Below, one piece after another: positions 1 through 7,800 of a DNA stretch of 28,193 nucleotides; position 1 is the first letter of the stretch; each line of letters begins with the position of its first letter. Source of the DNA: CAYSIX01 sp964431205 (lineage in GTDB: Bacteria > Planctomycetota > Phycisphaerae > Phycisphaerales > Phycisphaeraceae); the NCBI GenBank assembly GCA_964431205.1, contig CAYSIX010000019.1, forward strand, positions 1 to 28,193, written 5' to 3'. The translations under genes and the position numbers were made by a program. The notes under the pieces were generated by a model, which searched no databases, was not told where the DNA came from, and saw only the letters and a program-made list of their open reading frames with translations.

Positions 1-60
1 GTCCCCGTCCGCGGGCAGGTCTGCCCGCGGCTGCAGCCGCGAGGCAACGCCTCGCAGACG
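1..60. repeat. REP-like palindromic repeat, copy 1
   Basis: This 60-base unit is repeated at 1596-1655 with a single difference. It contains two adjacent hairpins: CCGCGGGCA (9-17) pairs with TGCCCGCGG (22-30), and CCGCGAGGC (37-45) pairs almost perfectly with bases 49-57. The window starts inside or at the edge of the unit, so its left boundary is unknown. It looks like a dispersed non-coding palindromic element; no transposase is nearby. Confidence 0.75.
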
Positions 61-148
61 GCCGCGAACACGTAGGTGTGACTGATCGTGCACCAGCCAC
101 CACCCCGCACGCGATATAGTGGGCCGCTCTCAACCACGGCATGCGCCC

Positions 149-1465
149 ATGACCCCGACCCTCAAGCCCAGCGCGGACACCGAACAGCGATGGCGCATCG
201 GCGTCGTCGTCGTCACCCTCCTGGTCCTGACCGTCGTGTCCATCTCCTTCGTCCACAAGGTCCGACAGGGCGACGGCGCGTTCGAACGCTGGCGGCCGAG
301 CGTCGACGCGATCCTCCAGGGCCAGAACATGTACGGCCCCGAGCACCTCGACGAGGACGGCGAGCCCGAGTTCCCCACCACCCCCCTCGTCGCCCTGCTG
401 CTTTACCCGCTGTACCAGCTCGGCCCGGTCACCGGCGCGATCGTGCTGGCGGTCGCCAAGTTCGCCATGGCCGCGCTGTCGATGTGGTGGGCCATCAGGC
501 TGGCCGTCGGCGTGCCCTGGCGGCCCCCGCCCGCCCGGGCCATCGCCCTGGTCGTCCTCCTCACCGCCCGACCCATCATCAGCGACATCCAGCACGGCAA
601 CATCAACCTGCTCGTGCTCTTTCTCATCATGGCCGGGCTCTGGGTGTACGCGCACAACCGCCCGATCGCCGGCGGCGCGATCCTCGGCGTCGCCACCGTC
701 GTCAAGGTCACCCCCGGCCTGTTCATCCTCTACTTCCTGTGGAAACGCCAGTGGCGCGCCCTGATCGGCTGCGCCGCCGGCATCGGCATCGCCCTCGCCC
801 TCCCCGCGCTCGTCCTCGGCTTCGAATCCAACTACCAGATGCACCGCGCCTGGTTCGACGCCATGATCCTGCCCTTCCTCTCCGACAGCGGCACCCGCTG
901 GGCCTTCCACATCAACCAGTCCATCACCGGCGTCGTCACACGCCTGCTGACCGACCGGGGCGGGGTCAAGATCGGCGACTCCGAAGACTACGTCCGCATC
1001 AACCTCCTCTCGCTCGACCCGCGCACCGTCGCGTGGATCATCCGCGTCCTGCTGCTGGCCACGCTCGCCTGGACCGCCTACGTCTGCCGCACCGTCACGC
1101 CCACCCGCCGCGACTGGCGCCTCGCCTGCGAGTGGGCCGTCGTCCTGATCGCCATGCTGCTTCTCTCCGAAAGAACCTGGAAGCACCACTACGTCACCAT
1201 GGTCCTGCCCATCGCCTGCGTCGTGATGCACCTGGCCCTGCGCCGCACCGAGCCGGCCCTCCGCCGCGGGCTGATCGCCGCCCTCGCCGCCTTCTTCGCC
1301 CTCACCCTGCTGACCAGCGGCGAGCTGATCGGCTGGATCTACCGCGACGTCGCTCACAAGTTCGTCGAGGGCTTCGGCTCGTTCTTCCTTGCCGGCCTGA
1401 TCGTCTACGCCGCCCTCTCGGCCATCCTCCTGCGCGCCCGCGCCGCCACCGCCCCCGACACGTGA
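149..1465 (+). CDS. GT87-family (DUF2029-like) polytopic membrane glycosyltransferase
   Basis: This 438-residue protein is hydrophobic through most of its length, with a first membrane segment at about residues 17-35 and roughly ten further candidate segments. The blocks around HGNINLLVLF and GVATVVKVTPGLF, followed by a basic KRQWR stretch, resemble the GT87 family, whose members use polyprenyl-phosphate-linked sugars (often mannose) on the outer face of the inner membrane. The sugar used here cannot be read from the sequence. I chose ATG 149 because an upstream in-frame GTG at 119 adds only ten residues of unlikely composition. No clear Shine-Dalgarno is seen at either start. It lies alone between two repeat copies and may contribute to envelope glycan or lipid glycosylation. 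Family assignment is fairly secure; substrate is unknown. Confidence 0.8.
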   Translation: MTPTLKPSADTEQRWRIGVVVVTLLVLTVVSISFVHKVRQGDGAFERWRPSVDAILQGQNMYGPEHLDEDGEPEFPTTPLVALLLYPLYQLGPVTGAIVLAVAKFAMAALSMWWAIRLAVGVPWRPPPARAIALVVLLTARPIISDIQHGNINLLVLFLIMAGLWVYAHNRPIAGGAILGVATVVKVTPGLFILYFLWKRQWRALIGCAAGIGIALALPALVLGFESNYQMHRAWFDAMILPFLSDSGTRWAFHINQSITGVVTRLLTDRGGVKIGDSEDYVRINLLSLDPRTVAWIIRVLLLATLAWTAYVCRTVTPTRRDWRLACEWAVVLIAMLLLSERTWKHHYVTMVLPIACVVMHLALRRTEPALRRGLIAALAAFFALTLLTSGELIGWIYRDVAHKFVEGFGSFFLAGLIVYAALSAILLRARAATAPDT

Positions 1466-1481
1466 CGCGCACGAGCCATTG

Positions 1482-1506
1482 AGCCGCGAGGCAACGCCTC
1501 ACGGAC
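1482..1506. repeat. Partial REP-like unit
   Basis: The second hairpin of the 60-base repeat occurs here without the first: AGCCGCGAGGC, AAC, then GCCTC with a diverged end. It lies 17 bases after the GT87 stop codon, so it may also act as a 3' mRNA hairpin. Sequence following it (CGTGGAT) is also found after the full copy at 1596-1655, suggesting a longer, decayed unit. Confidence 0.6.
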
Positions 1507-1595
1507 AACACCGCACGCGTGGATCGCACACTGCGAACGTGACGGAGCGCAGCGCCGTCGCGGGTCGATCGCAAGCAGGCACCACCCACGACTTC

Positions 1596-1655
1596 GTCCC
1601 CGTCCGCGGGCAGGTCTGCCCGCGGCTGCAGCCGCGAGGCAACGCCTCGCGGACG
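1596..1655. repeat. REP-like palindromic repeat, copy 2
   Basis: It is identical to bases 1-60 at 59 of 60 positions. In this copy both hairpins are perfect: a 9-bp stem with loop GGTC (CCGCGGGCA/TGCCCGCGG) and a 9-bp stem with loop AAC (CCGCGAGGC/GCCTCGCGG), joined by CTGCAG. Conservation of the whole unit 1.6 kb apart indicates recent duplication or maintenance of the element. Confidence 0.8.
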
Positions 1656-1845
1656 CCCGCTCCTGCGTGGATGGTCGCGAGCACGACAGACCCGCGATCG
1701 TGCGCGCGCGGCGAGCGATGTCACGCGCAACTTCTGACGGCACGTGAGACACCCGGACTCGCGCTTGTGCCGCGCTTCGGCCCGGCTTGATGAGTCGAGG
1801 TGCCGACGCGCGCGCACCGGGGCGACCGATCGGGCAAGGGTAGAA

Positions 1846-1867
1846 GTCAGGAGTCAGGAGTCAGGAG
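1846..1867 (+). repeat. Tandem heptamer GTCAGGA x3
   Basis: Three perfect tandem copies of a 7-base unit (AGTCAGG) lie directly before an ATG that opens a long frame into the LptD-like gene. The unit resembles a Shine-Dalgarno sequence by chance, but the frame between here and 2180 translates to low-information sequence, so I do not take it as the gene start. A heptamer tandem could change length by slippage. Confidence 0.7.
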
Positions 1868-1972
1868 ATGAAAAGATGCAAGGCTGGAAAGGATCACGGA
1901 ACGAGACGCTTTGTCACCGGGCCGCCGGGTCACTCGGCCACTTCGCCACGGGCCGACTGGCCACTTCTGCCC

Positions 1973-2050
1973 AACTGGTCCGGTTTGGACGAGCGCGCGA
2001 CGGAAACCAGACCAGTTTCCCGACCAGTTCGAGACCAGTTTGCAGACCAG
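1973..2050. repeat. Cluster of GACCAGT words at about one-helical-turn spacing
   Basis: GACCAG occurs at 2010, 2022, 2033 and 2045, spaced 12, 11 and 12 bases, three of the copies continuing as GACCAGTT. An inverted copy, AACTGGTC, lies at 1973-1980. The cluster ends about 70 bases before the promoter-like pair of the LptD-like gene. It could be a set of binding sites or a decayed tandem repeat. Confidence 0.5.
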
Positions 2051-2119
2051 CGGGAAGCGGAAGCGGCGGGCGGGCCCGCCGGCGAGGCGCCGCCGCGAGG
2101 CGCCGTGCGGGGTTCGATG

Positions 2120-2148
2120 TTGGCGCGTGGCCCGGGGCGGCCTATATT
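2120..2148 (+). promoter_or_regulatory. Candidate sigma70-type promoter of the LptD-like gene
   Basis: TTGGCG (2120-2125) and TATATT (2143-2148) are separated by 17 bases. Transcription would start near 2155, giving a leader of about 25 bases before ATG 2180. This position supports the downstream start over the much earlier ATG at 1868. Confidence 0.5.
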
Positions 2149-2179
2149 CGCCGCGGCCACTCACGGACGGAAGCGGCAC

Positions 2180-5100
2180 ATGAGACGACCCGACGCGGCA
2201 AGGCGAATCGCAGCGGCCCGATGGTCGGGCCTGGCGCTGCTGATGCTGTGGTTGGCGCCGCTGCCGGGCGTGCGGGCGCAGGACACGACGCCGAGCCCGC
2301 CCGAAACCGAGCCGCCACCACCGTCCGAGCGTTCGCCCGAGGAGCCTCGCGGGATCGACCCGATCCTGAACTCGGACGCGGTGCTGACGGCGCGGTCGGC
2401 GACGGTGTGGCGGGAGGGCGGCGACGACTACGTGCTGCTGGACGGGGACGTGCGGTTCCGGATGGGCGCGTACGCGTTCGGGGGCTCACGTGCGGTGGTG
2501 CGGGTGCGGACGCAGAGGCCGCCGGGCCGGACGGTGCGTCGGCTGGCGGTGTATCTGGACGGGGCGCGGAGCCTGTCGGCGGGGGTGTCGATCGATGCCG
2601 AGGCCGAGCGACTGCTGGTCACGGGCGCGACCGAGGGCGGGGTGAGGCTGGCGGCGCCGCTGACGCGGGCGGACGCGTCGCCGGACGAGGCGCTGATCGG
2701 CGCGGCGCGGGCGCGGCTGGCGCGGTTCGACGAGACGGGCAACGGCGAGCTGGTGCCGGCGGCGGAGGCGGTGCGTCAGGACGCGGACCGTCGGTTGACG
2801 ATCGCGGAGCGGGACCTGCTGGCGCAGGCGGATCGGCTGCCGGAGGCGGCGCGCGTGGCGGAGGTGCGGCCGCGTGGCGAGCGACGCGCGGTGCGGGCGC
2901 CGCGTGTGCCGGACCCTGGGGTGCTGCCGACACGTGGGGTGGTGCGGTTCCGCGCGGATCGGCTGTGGGCGGACACGGACCGTCAGGTGGCGGTGCTGAT
3001 CGGGGGGGTGCAGATGATCTACAGCGACTACGAGCAGGACCGGACGGTGGTGCTGCGGGCGCAGAACGCGGTGGTGTACGTCGAGGGCGATGCGCAGGGG
3101 GCGTTGGGCGGGGGCACGCTGGACGCGGCGCGGGTGCGCAGCGTGTACCTGGAGCACGACGCGGTGATCTCGGACGGCGAGTACACGGTGCGTGCGCCGC
3201 GGATGTTCTTCGACCTGGGGCTGAACAAGGCGATCCTGCTGGACGCGGTGATGTACACGTGGGACGCGCGTCACGACGTGCCGTTGTACGTGCGAGCGGA
3301 GACGGTGCGGCAGCAGTCGCGGACGAGCTTCGAGGCCGAGGACGCGCTGCTGACGACCAGCGAGTTCGCCGAGCCGCACTTCGCGATCGGGGTGGGGCGG
3401 GTGACGGTGGAACGCCCGGTGTCGCCGGGCAGCGACGCGCCGGAGCGGTTCACGGCCGAGCACATGACGCTGCAGTGGAACGAGCTGCCGTTCTTCTACT
3501 GGCCGGTGCTGGCGGGCGAGAACCGCGACCCGCCGCTGCGGAGCGTTCGTACGGGTTATTCGAGCGACGACGGCGTGGAGGTCGAGACGCGTTGGGACCT
3601 GTTCGCGTTGGCCGGTCGCGAGGCGCCCGACGGCGTCGAGGCCGACCTGCTGGTGGACTACCTGGGCGACCACGGCCCGTCGGTGGGCACGCGGATCGAC
3701 TACGAGCGCCGCGAGCTGTTCGGCAACCTCGACGCCCGGCTGATGCCCCAGGACGAGGGGACCGACGAGATCGGCGGGCGGCGCGACGTCGAGCAGACCG
3801 ACGAGTTGCGCGGGTTCGCGCGGTGGCAGCACCGCCAGCCGCTGCCCGATGGCTGGGAGCTGAGCCTCGAGGCGGCGTTCGTCTCCGACGAGACGTTCCT
3901 CGAGGAGTTCGAGCGCGACGAGGCGTTCGAGGCCAAGCCTTACGAGACCTCGCTGTTCCTGAACCGCCGCGACGAGGAGCAGCAGCTGTGGCTGCTGACG
4001 TCGTACGACTTCAACGAGTTTCTGCCGCAGTTGAGCCCGGCGCAGACGCCGGGGTTCTTCACGGCCAAGGCGCCGGAGCTGGGCTACTTCCGCACGGGGA
4101 CGGACCTGTGGGACGGGCGGCTGACGTGGTTCAGCGAGAACCGGGTGGCACGGATCCGGGCGCAGTTCGGCGACGACACGCCGGACGACCGCGGGTTCCG
4201 CCCGCCGGCGGCGATGGAGCTGTTCGGGATCGACGCGGACACGACGTTCCGCGACGCCGCCTCGGCCGACGGGTTCCCCACCGGGTGGGTCGGGCGGTTC
4301 GACAGCCGGCAGGAGCTGGTCGTGCCGCTGGAGGTCGGTGACTTTCGCATCAACCCGTACGCCGTGGGCCGGTTCACCGGCTACGACGACGACTTCGAGG
4401 AGTTTCGAGGCGAGGACGATCAGTTCCGCCTCTGGGGCGCGGTGGGCACGCGGGTGAGCACGCAGGCGCACGCGACGTACGACGGGGTCGAGAGCCGGCT
4501 GTTCGACGTGCATCGGCTGCGGCACATCGTCGAGCCGAGCGTGGACGTGTTCTACGCCGCCAGCAGCGTCGATCCCGAGGCGCTGCCGGCGTTCGACTAC
4601 GACGTCGAGTCGATCAACGAGGGCGCCGGGGTCAGGCTGGGGCTGCGCAACACGTTCGAGACGCAGCGCGGCGGGCCCGGGCGGTGGCGCAGCGTCGACT
4701 GGCTCGTGCTCGACACCGACCTGGTCCTGCGCAGCGACGACGCCGACGTCGACACCGAGCTGGCGCGGTTTTTTTCGTATCGGCCGGAGTTCAGCCGCGG
4801 CGGGGACCACTTCTACACCCGCCTGCTCTGGCTGGTCACCGACACGCTCGCGTTCACCGGCGACCTGACCCAGAACCTCGAGGACGGCGAGACCGCCGCC
4901 TGGCGCGCCGGGATCAACCTCCAGCACACCCCACGCCTGACCAGCTTCGTCGAGTACAGCGAGCTCGACGTGCTCGACTCCCGCCTGCTGACGTATGGCT
5001 TTGCCTATCAGCTCACGACCAAGTACCGCGTCGGGTTCGAGCAGCAGCTCGACTTCGGCGAGCGCGACACGCGGCGGATCCGCGGGTTCGTCGAACGCGC

Positions 5101-5224
5101 CCTGCCGCGGTGGACGTTGCGGCTCGACGCGTCGTTCGACGAGGTGGACGACGAGACGACGTTCGGCGTGGTGTTGGTGCCGCAGGGCCTGGCCGATTCG
5201 CGGCGGGGCCTGGGGGTCAACTGA
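2180..5224 (+). CDS. lptD: LptD/OstA-like LPS-assembly outer-membrane protein
   Basis: LptD inserts lipopolysaccharide into the outer leaflet of the outer membrane. This 1014-residue protein begins with a signal peptide (hydrophobic WSGLALLMLWLAPL, then VRAQD), followed by a Pro-rich linker and two OstA-like beta segments (about residues 60-165 and 250-350). The stretch with LPFFYWPVLAG (around residue 435) resembles the entry of the LptD barrel, and the remainder is Asp/Glu/Arg-rich alternating beta-strand sequence. Between the OstA segments, at about residues 165-215, lies a helical insert with the loop DETGNGELVPAAE that resembles an EF-hand pair. I see no cysteine anywhere and no terminal Phe. 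ATG 2180 is chosen for its signal peptide, the GGAAG before it and the promoter upstream; the frame is open back to 1868. LPS genes follow within 4 kb. A different OstA-domain barrel remains possible. Confidence 0.72.
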   Translation: MRRPDAARRIAAARWSGLALLMLWLAPLPGVRAQDTTPSPPETEPPPPSERSPEEPRGIDPILNSDAVLTARSATVWREGGDDYVLLDGDVRFRMGAYAFGGSRAVVRVRTQRPPGRTVRRLAVYLDGARSLSAGVSIDAEAERLLVTGATEGGVRLAAPLTRADASPDEALIGAARARLARFDETGNGELVPAAEAVRQDADRRLTIAERDLLAQADRLPEAARVAEVRPRGERRAVRAPRVPDPGVLPTRGVVRFRADRLWADTDRQVAVLIGGVQMIYSDYEQDRTVVLRAQNAVVYVEGDAQGALGGGTLDAARVRSVYLEHDAVISDGEYTVRAPRMFFDLGLNKAILLDAVMYTWDARHDVPLYVRAETVRQQSRTSFEAEDALLTTSEFAEPHFAIGVGRVTVERPVSPGSDAPERFTAEHMTLQWNELPFFYWPVLAGENRDPPLRSVRTGYSSDDGVEVETRWDLFALAGREAPDGVEADLLVDYLGDHGPSVGTRIDYERRELFGNLDARLMPQDEGTDEIGGRRDVEQTDELRGFARWQHRQPLPDGWELSLEAAFVSDETFLEEFERDEAFEAKPYETSLFLNRRDEEQQLWLLTSYDFNEFLPQLSPAQTPGFFTAKAPELGYFRTGTDLWDGRLTWFSENRVARIRAQFGDDTPDDRGFRPPAAMELFGIDADTTFRDAASADGFPTGWVGRFDSRQELVVPLEVGDFRINPYAVGRFTGYDDDFEEFRGEDDQFRLWGAVGTRVSTQAHATYDGVESRLFDVHRLRHIVEPSVDVFYAASSVDPEALPAFDYDVESINEGAGVRLGLRNTFETQRGGPGRWRSVDWLVLDTDLVLRSDDADVDTELARFFSYRPEFSRGGDHFYTRLLWLVTDTLAFTGDLTQNLEDGETAAWRAGINLQHTPRLTSFVEYSELDVLDSRLLTYGFAYQLTTKYRVGFEQQLDFGERDTRRIRGFVERALPRWTLRLDASFDEVDDETTFGVVLVPQGLADSRRGLGVN

Positions 5225-5308
5225 CGCGGCGTCGGGCGCCGCCCGGTTCCTGAGCCGCCCGGCCCCTCGGCGAAAACGGGCAGAGTGAAAGGCGGATCCA
5301 CGGCGATC

Positions 5309-6298
5309 ATGGCCCGTCGAATCAGCGCCGATCAGGCCAACTCGACCCGCGTGGTGGTGGTCGGCGCCCGGTCGGTGCGTCAGGGCACCGGGCCGTTCGT
5401 GGTGCGTGCCTTCCACCGGGCCGGCGCGCGGGTGGTCGGGCTGGTGGGGACGTCGTGGCAGACGGTGGATCAGGCCCGCCGGGCGTTGTCGCCGTATCTG
5501 GCAAGCGGGTGCGCCGGCGAGGTCGAGCTGCGATCCGCCCTGGCCGCGGGCGGCGTGGATGTCGTGGCGGTGTGCTCACCCTATCGATTTCACGCGACGC
5601 AGTTGTTGGAGGTCGCCGCCGCCGGTGTGCACTGCCTCTGTGAAAAGCCGCTGTGCTGGCCCGATGAACCGGGCCCCGACGGGCGGCGGCCGTCCGATCA
5701 GGTCATCGCTGCGTTCCGGGGCGTTGCGCGACTCGAGGTGGTCAATCAGTGGCCGACGACGCTGCCGGCGTTCGACCGCCTGTGCCCCGACGCTCGCCGG
5801 GAACCGATCAGTCGCTTCGAGATGGGTTTATCCCCGACGACTCACGGGCGGTCGATGATCATCGATGCCGGCCCACACTTCGTGGGGATGCTTCATGCGC
5901 TGTGCGGGCCGGGGGAACTCGTTGAAGCCTCCGTGGTGGCGGACGGTTCCGTGGAGGGAGCCTCGCGGCTGGAATTAGTCGTGAGGTATCAACACGGCCA
6001 GGGGCGGATCGGGGCGCGGCTCTCGCTGGAACGAAGCCGCGCTCGACCGCGGCCGGCGTGGTACGCGATCAATGGCGAGCGGGTGGATCGCCGCGTCGTG
6101 CTGCCGGCGTACCGGCAGTCGCTGGTCCACGAGGGACGGGAGGTCGCGCTCGAGGACCCGCTCGAAGCGGTGGTCCGGGGGTTTCTCGCGGCGTTGGAGC
6201 GCGGCCGGGGCACCGACGGGGCCGAGCTGGTCGCCATGCAACGCGATCTGCGCTCGCTCGTGGACGCGTTCGACAGAGCGTGCCGGCCAGGAGGTTGA
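5309..6298 (+). CDS. Gfo/Idh/MocA-type NAD(P)-dependent oxidoreductase
   Basis: The family carries out NAD(P)-dependent oxidation or reduction of sugars, inositols and nucleotide-sugars. The 329-residue protein opens with a Rossmann-like strand (TRVVVVGARS) whose glycine motif is unusual, continues with DVVAVCSPYRFHATQLLEVA, and has the hallmark CEKPL with Lys113. A DAGPHFVGMLH segment matches the position where the family carries its catalytic His region. It is somewhat shorter than many members. ATG 5309 is used; an in-frame GTG at 5285 adds eight residues. It lies 84 bases after the LptD-like gene and 146 bases before the radical SAM gene, all on the same strand. Given the neighbouring LPS genes I infer a role in making or modifying an envelope sugar, but the substrate is not readable. 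Confidence 0.8.
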   Translation: MARRISADQANSTRVVVVGARSVRQGTGPFVVRAFHRAGARVVGLVGTSWQTVDQARRALSPYLASGCAGEVELRSALAAGGVDVVAVCSPYRFHATQLLEVAAAGVHCLCEKPLCWPDEPGPDGRRPSDQVIAAFRGVARLEVVNQWPTTLPAFDRLCPDARREPISRFEMGLSPTTHGRSMIIDAGPHFVGMLHALCGPGELVEASVVADGSVEGASRLELVVRYQHGQGRIGARLSLERSRARPRPAWYAINGERVDRRVVLPAYRQSLVHEGREVALEDPLEAVVRGFLAALERGRGTDGAELVAMQRDLRSLVDAFDRACRPGG

Positions 6299-6362
6299 AA
6301 GAAACCGCTCGCGACCTTAGGGTAATCTCTGATTGTGGGCCGGTCAGCGAGGCAAACGACGC

Positions 6363-6385
6363 GGGAACGCGACGGTCGCGTACCC
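6363..6385. promoter_or_regulatory. Dyad/hairpin between oxidoreductase and radical SAM genes
   Basis: GGG-A-ACGCGA, loop CGG, TCGCGT-A-CCC forms a near-perfect 23-base dyad with a single A-A mismatch. It lies in the 146-base gap, 59 bases before ATG 6445. No T-run follows, so it is a weak terminator candidate; an operator or mRNA hairpin is equally possible. Confidence 0.4.
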
Positions 6386-6444
6386 TCGCCCGAGCCAATC
6401 TTCACCAGTAGCTGTCGCCGGTTTTCCGTCGAAGGGTTGTGCTG

Positions 6445-7761
6445 ATGGCTGATCTGACGCTGAACGTCCTGGCCGAGTCGCCACCCGCCCCGCCGAGGGG
6501 CGCCGACGAGGAGGCGGGCGCCAAACTCGAGCTGGCCGACATTCACGACTTCGCCTCCAAGCTCACTCAGCCGGACGCGCTGGAAGCGCTCAAGCAGTAC
6601 GTGCGATGGCAGGTCGCCCGCCGACACGCGCTGGACGCCGGCACGCTCGGCGACGTCGAGGCGCCCGTGCCCGACTTCGCCCCGATCTCGATCAACCTCG
6701 ACCTGACGACGGCGTGCAACTTCGCCTGCGACCACTGCGTGGACATGGACATCCTGAACACCGGCCGGCGTTACGACCACGAGAAGTTGATCGATTCGCT
6801 TCGGGTCATGGCCGACAAGGGGATGCGCTCCGTGATCGTGATCGGCGGGGGTGAGCCGACGCTGTACCCGAAGTTCGCCGCGACGATCCGCGAGATGAAG
6901 GCGCTGGGCCTCCAGGTGGCGATCGTGTCCAACGGCACGGGCAACCGCAAGATCGCTGAAATCGCCGACTGCCTCGACAGCGGCGACTGGGTGCGCCTTT
7001 CGCTCGACTCGGGCACGGACCCGACCTTCCAGAAGATGCACAAGCCGCGCAAGCCGATCACGCTCGAGCAGATCTGCGCGGAGGTGCCGAACATCCGCGC
7101 CGTCAACCCCGAGCTGACGATCGGTTTTTCCTACATCGTCACGTGGCGGGGCGCGTTCGTGAACGACACGCACATCGTCGAGAATCTGCACGAGATCGTC
7201 GAGGCGACCCGTCTCGCCCGCGAGTCGCGGTTCAGCTACATCGCCTTCAAACCGTTTCTGACCCGCGAGGAGGCCTACAACGCCGAGGTGATCGACATCG
7301 AGGACCGCGATGGGCACATGCGCGACGTCATCGAGCGGATCGAGGCACAGCTCGAACAGGCCCGGCCGCTGGCCACCGACGACTTCCGGGTGATCGAGAC
7401 CACGGGCCTCAAGGCGATGCTCCGGGGCGAGTGTCGCACGCTGGCGCGACAGCCTCGCGAGTGTCACATGCAGTTCTTCCGGCAGGTGCTCAGCCCCCTC
7501 GGGCTCTACAACTGCCCGGTCTACCGCAACCAGCCTCATGGCAAGCTCGGGGACAAGCACGCCAACGCCGACGAGGCCGGCTTCATGCAGACCCGCCAAC
7601 AGACGGCTCAAAGCATCCGCGAGTTCAACGCCACCACCACCTGCGAGAAAGTGACCTGCCTCTACAACGACGTGAACTGGTGGATTGAGAAGCTGATCGA
7701 GAACCCCCAGGAGCTCGACCGGCTTCAAGCCGCCGGCGGGGCGCCCGACTATTTTCTTTGA
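6445..7761 (+). CDS. Radical SAM protein with C-terminal SPASM-like cysteines
   Basis: The protein has 438 residues. CNFACDHC (Cys91, Cys95, Cys98) is the CX3CX2C motif that binds the 4Fe-4S cluster and S-adenosylmethionine; IGGGEPTLYP follows at the expected distance as the SAM-binding glycine motif. A C-terminal region carries further cysteines (ECRTL, ECHMQ, YNCPVY, TTCEKVTC) that resemble an auxiliary cluster of the SPASM/twitch type. An N-terminal extension of about 80 residues precedes the core. GAAGGG at 6431-6436 sits eight bases before ATG 6445, deciding against GTG 6439. The neighbours are a sugar oxidoreductase and LPS heptose genes, so carbohydrate or cofactor modification is a reasonable guess, but the reaction cannot be named. 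No small peptide substrate gene is evident beside it. Confidence 0.85.
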   Translation: MADLTLNVLAESPPAPPRGADEEAGAKLELADIHDFASKLTQPDALEALKQYVRWQVARRHALDAGTLGDVEAPVPDFAPISINLDLTTACNFACDHCVDMDILNTGRRYDHEKLIDSLRVMADKGMRSVIVIGGGEPTLYPKFAATIREMKALGLQVAIVSNGTGNRKIAEIADCLDSGDWVRLSLDSGTDPTFQKMHKPRKPITLEQICAEVPNIRAVNPELTIGFSYIVTWRGAFVNDTHIVENLHEIVEATRLARESRFSYIAFKPFLTREEAYNAEVIDIEDRDGHMRDVIERIEAQLEQARPLATDDFRVIETTGLKAMLRGECRTLARQPRECHMQFFRQVLSPLGLYNCPVYRNQPHGKLGDKHANADEAGFMQTRQQTAQSIREFNATTTCEKVTCLYNDVNWWIEKLIENPQELDRLQAAGGAPDYFL

Positions 7762-7800
7762 TTCGACGCTGACGGGTCGTCGGTCGCCAACGGCCTCATC

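Larger units (their letters stand above)
1466..2179. other. Repeat-rich intergenic spacer (714 bp)
   Basis: I see no convincing gene here; open frames crossing it have repetitive, low-information translations. From left to right it holds a partial REP-like unit (1482-1506), a full unit (1596-1655), a perfect heptamer tandem (1846-1867), a stretch of related GCCACTT/CCAGTTT words (about 1932-2050), and a promoter-like pair just before the LptD-like gene. Most of it reads as accumulated non-coding repeat DNA between two genes transcribed in the same direction. Confidence 0.7.

Noticed and set aside
1868..2179. N-terminal extension of the LptD-like protein from ATG 1868
   Set aside because: The 104 extra residues are encoded by repeat DNA and would bury the signal peptide; the promoter-like pair lies downstream of this ATG.
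2486..5416. A 976-codon open frame antisense to the LptD-like gene
   Set aside because: It mirrors the high-GC coding frame, has His/Arg/Pro-rich low-information translation and no domain. The plus-strand frame has a signal peptide and beta-barrel sequence.
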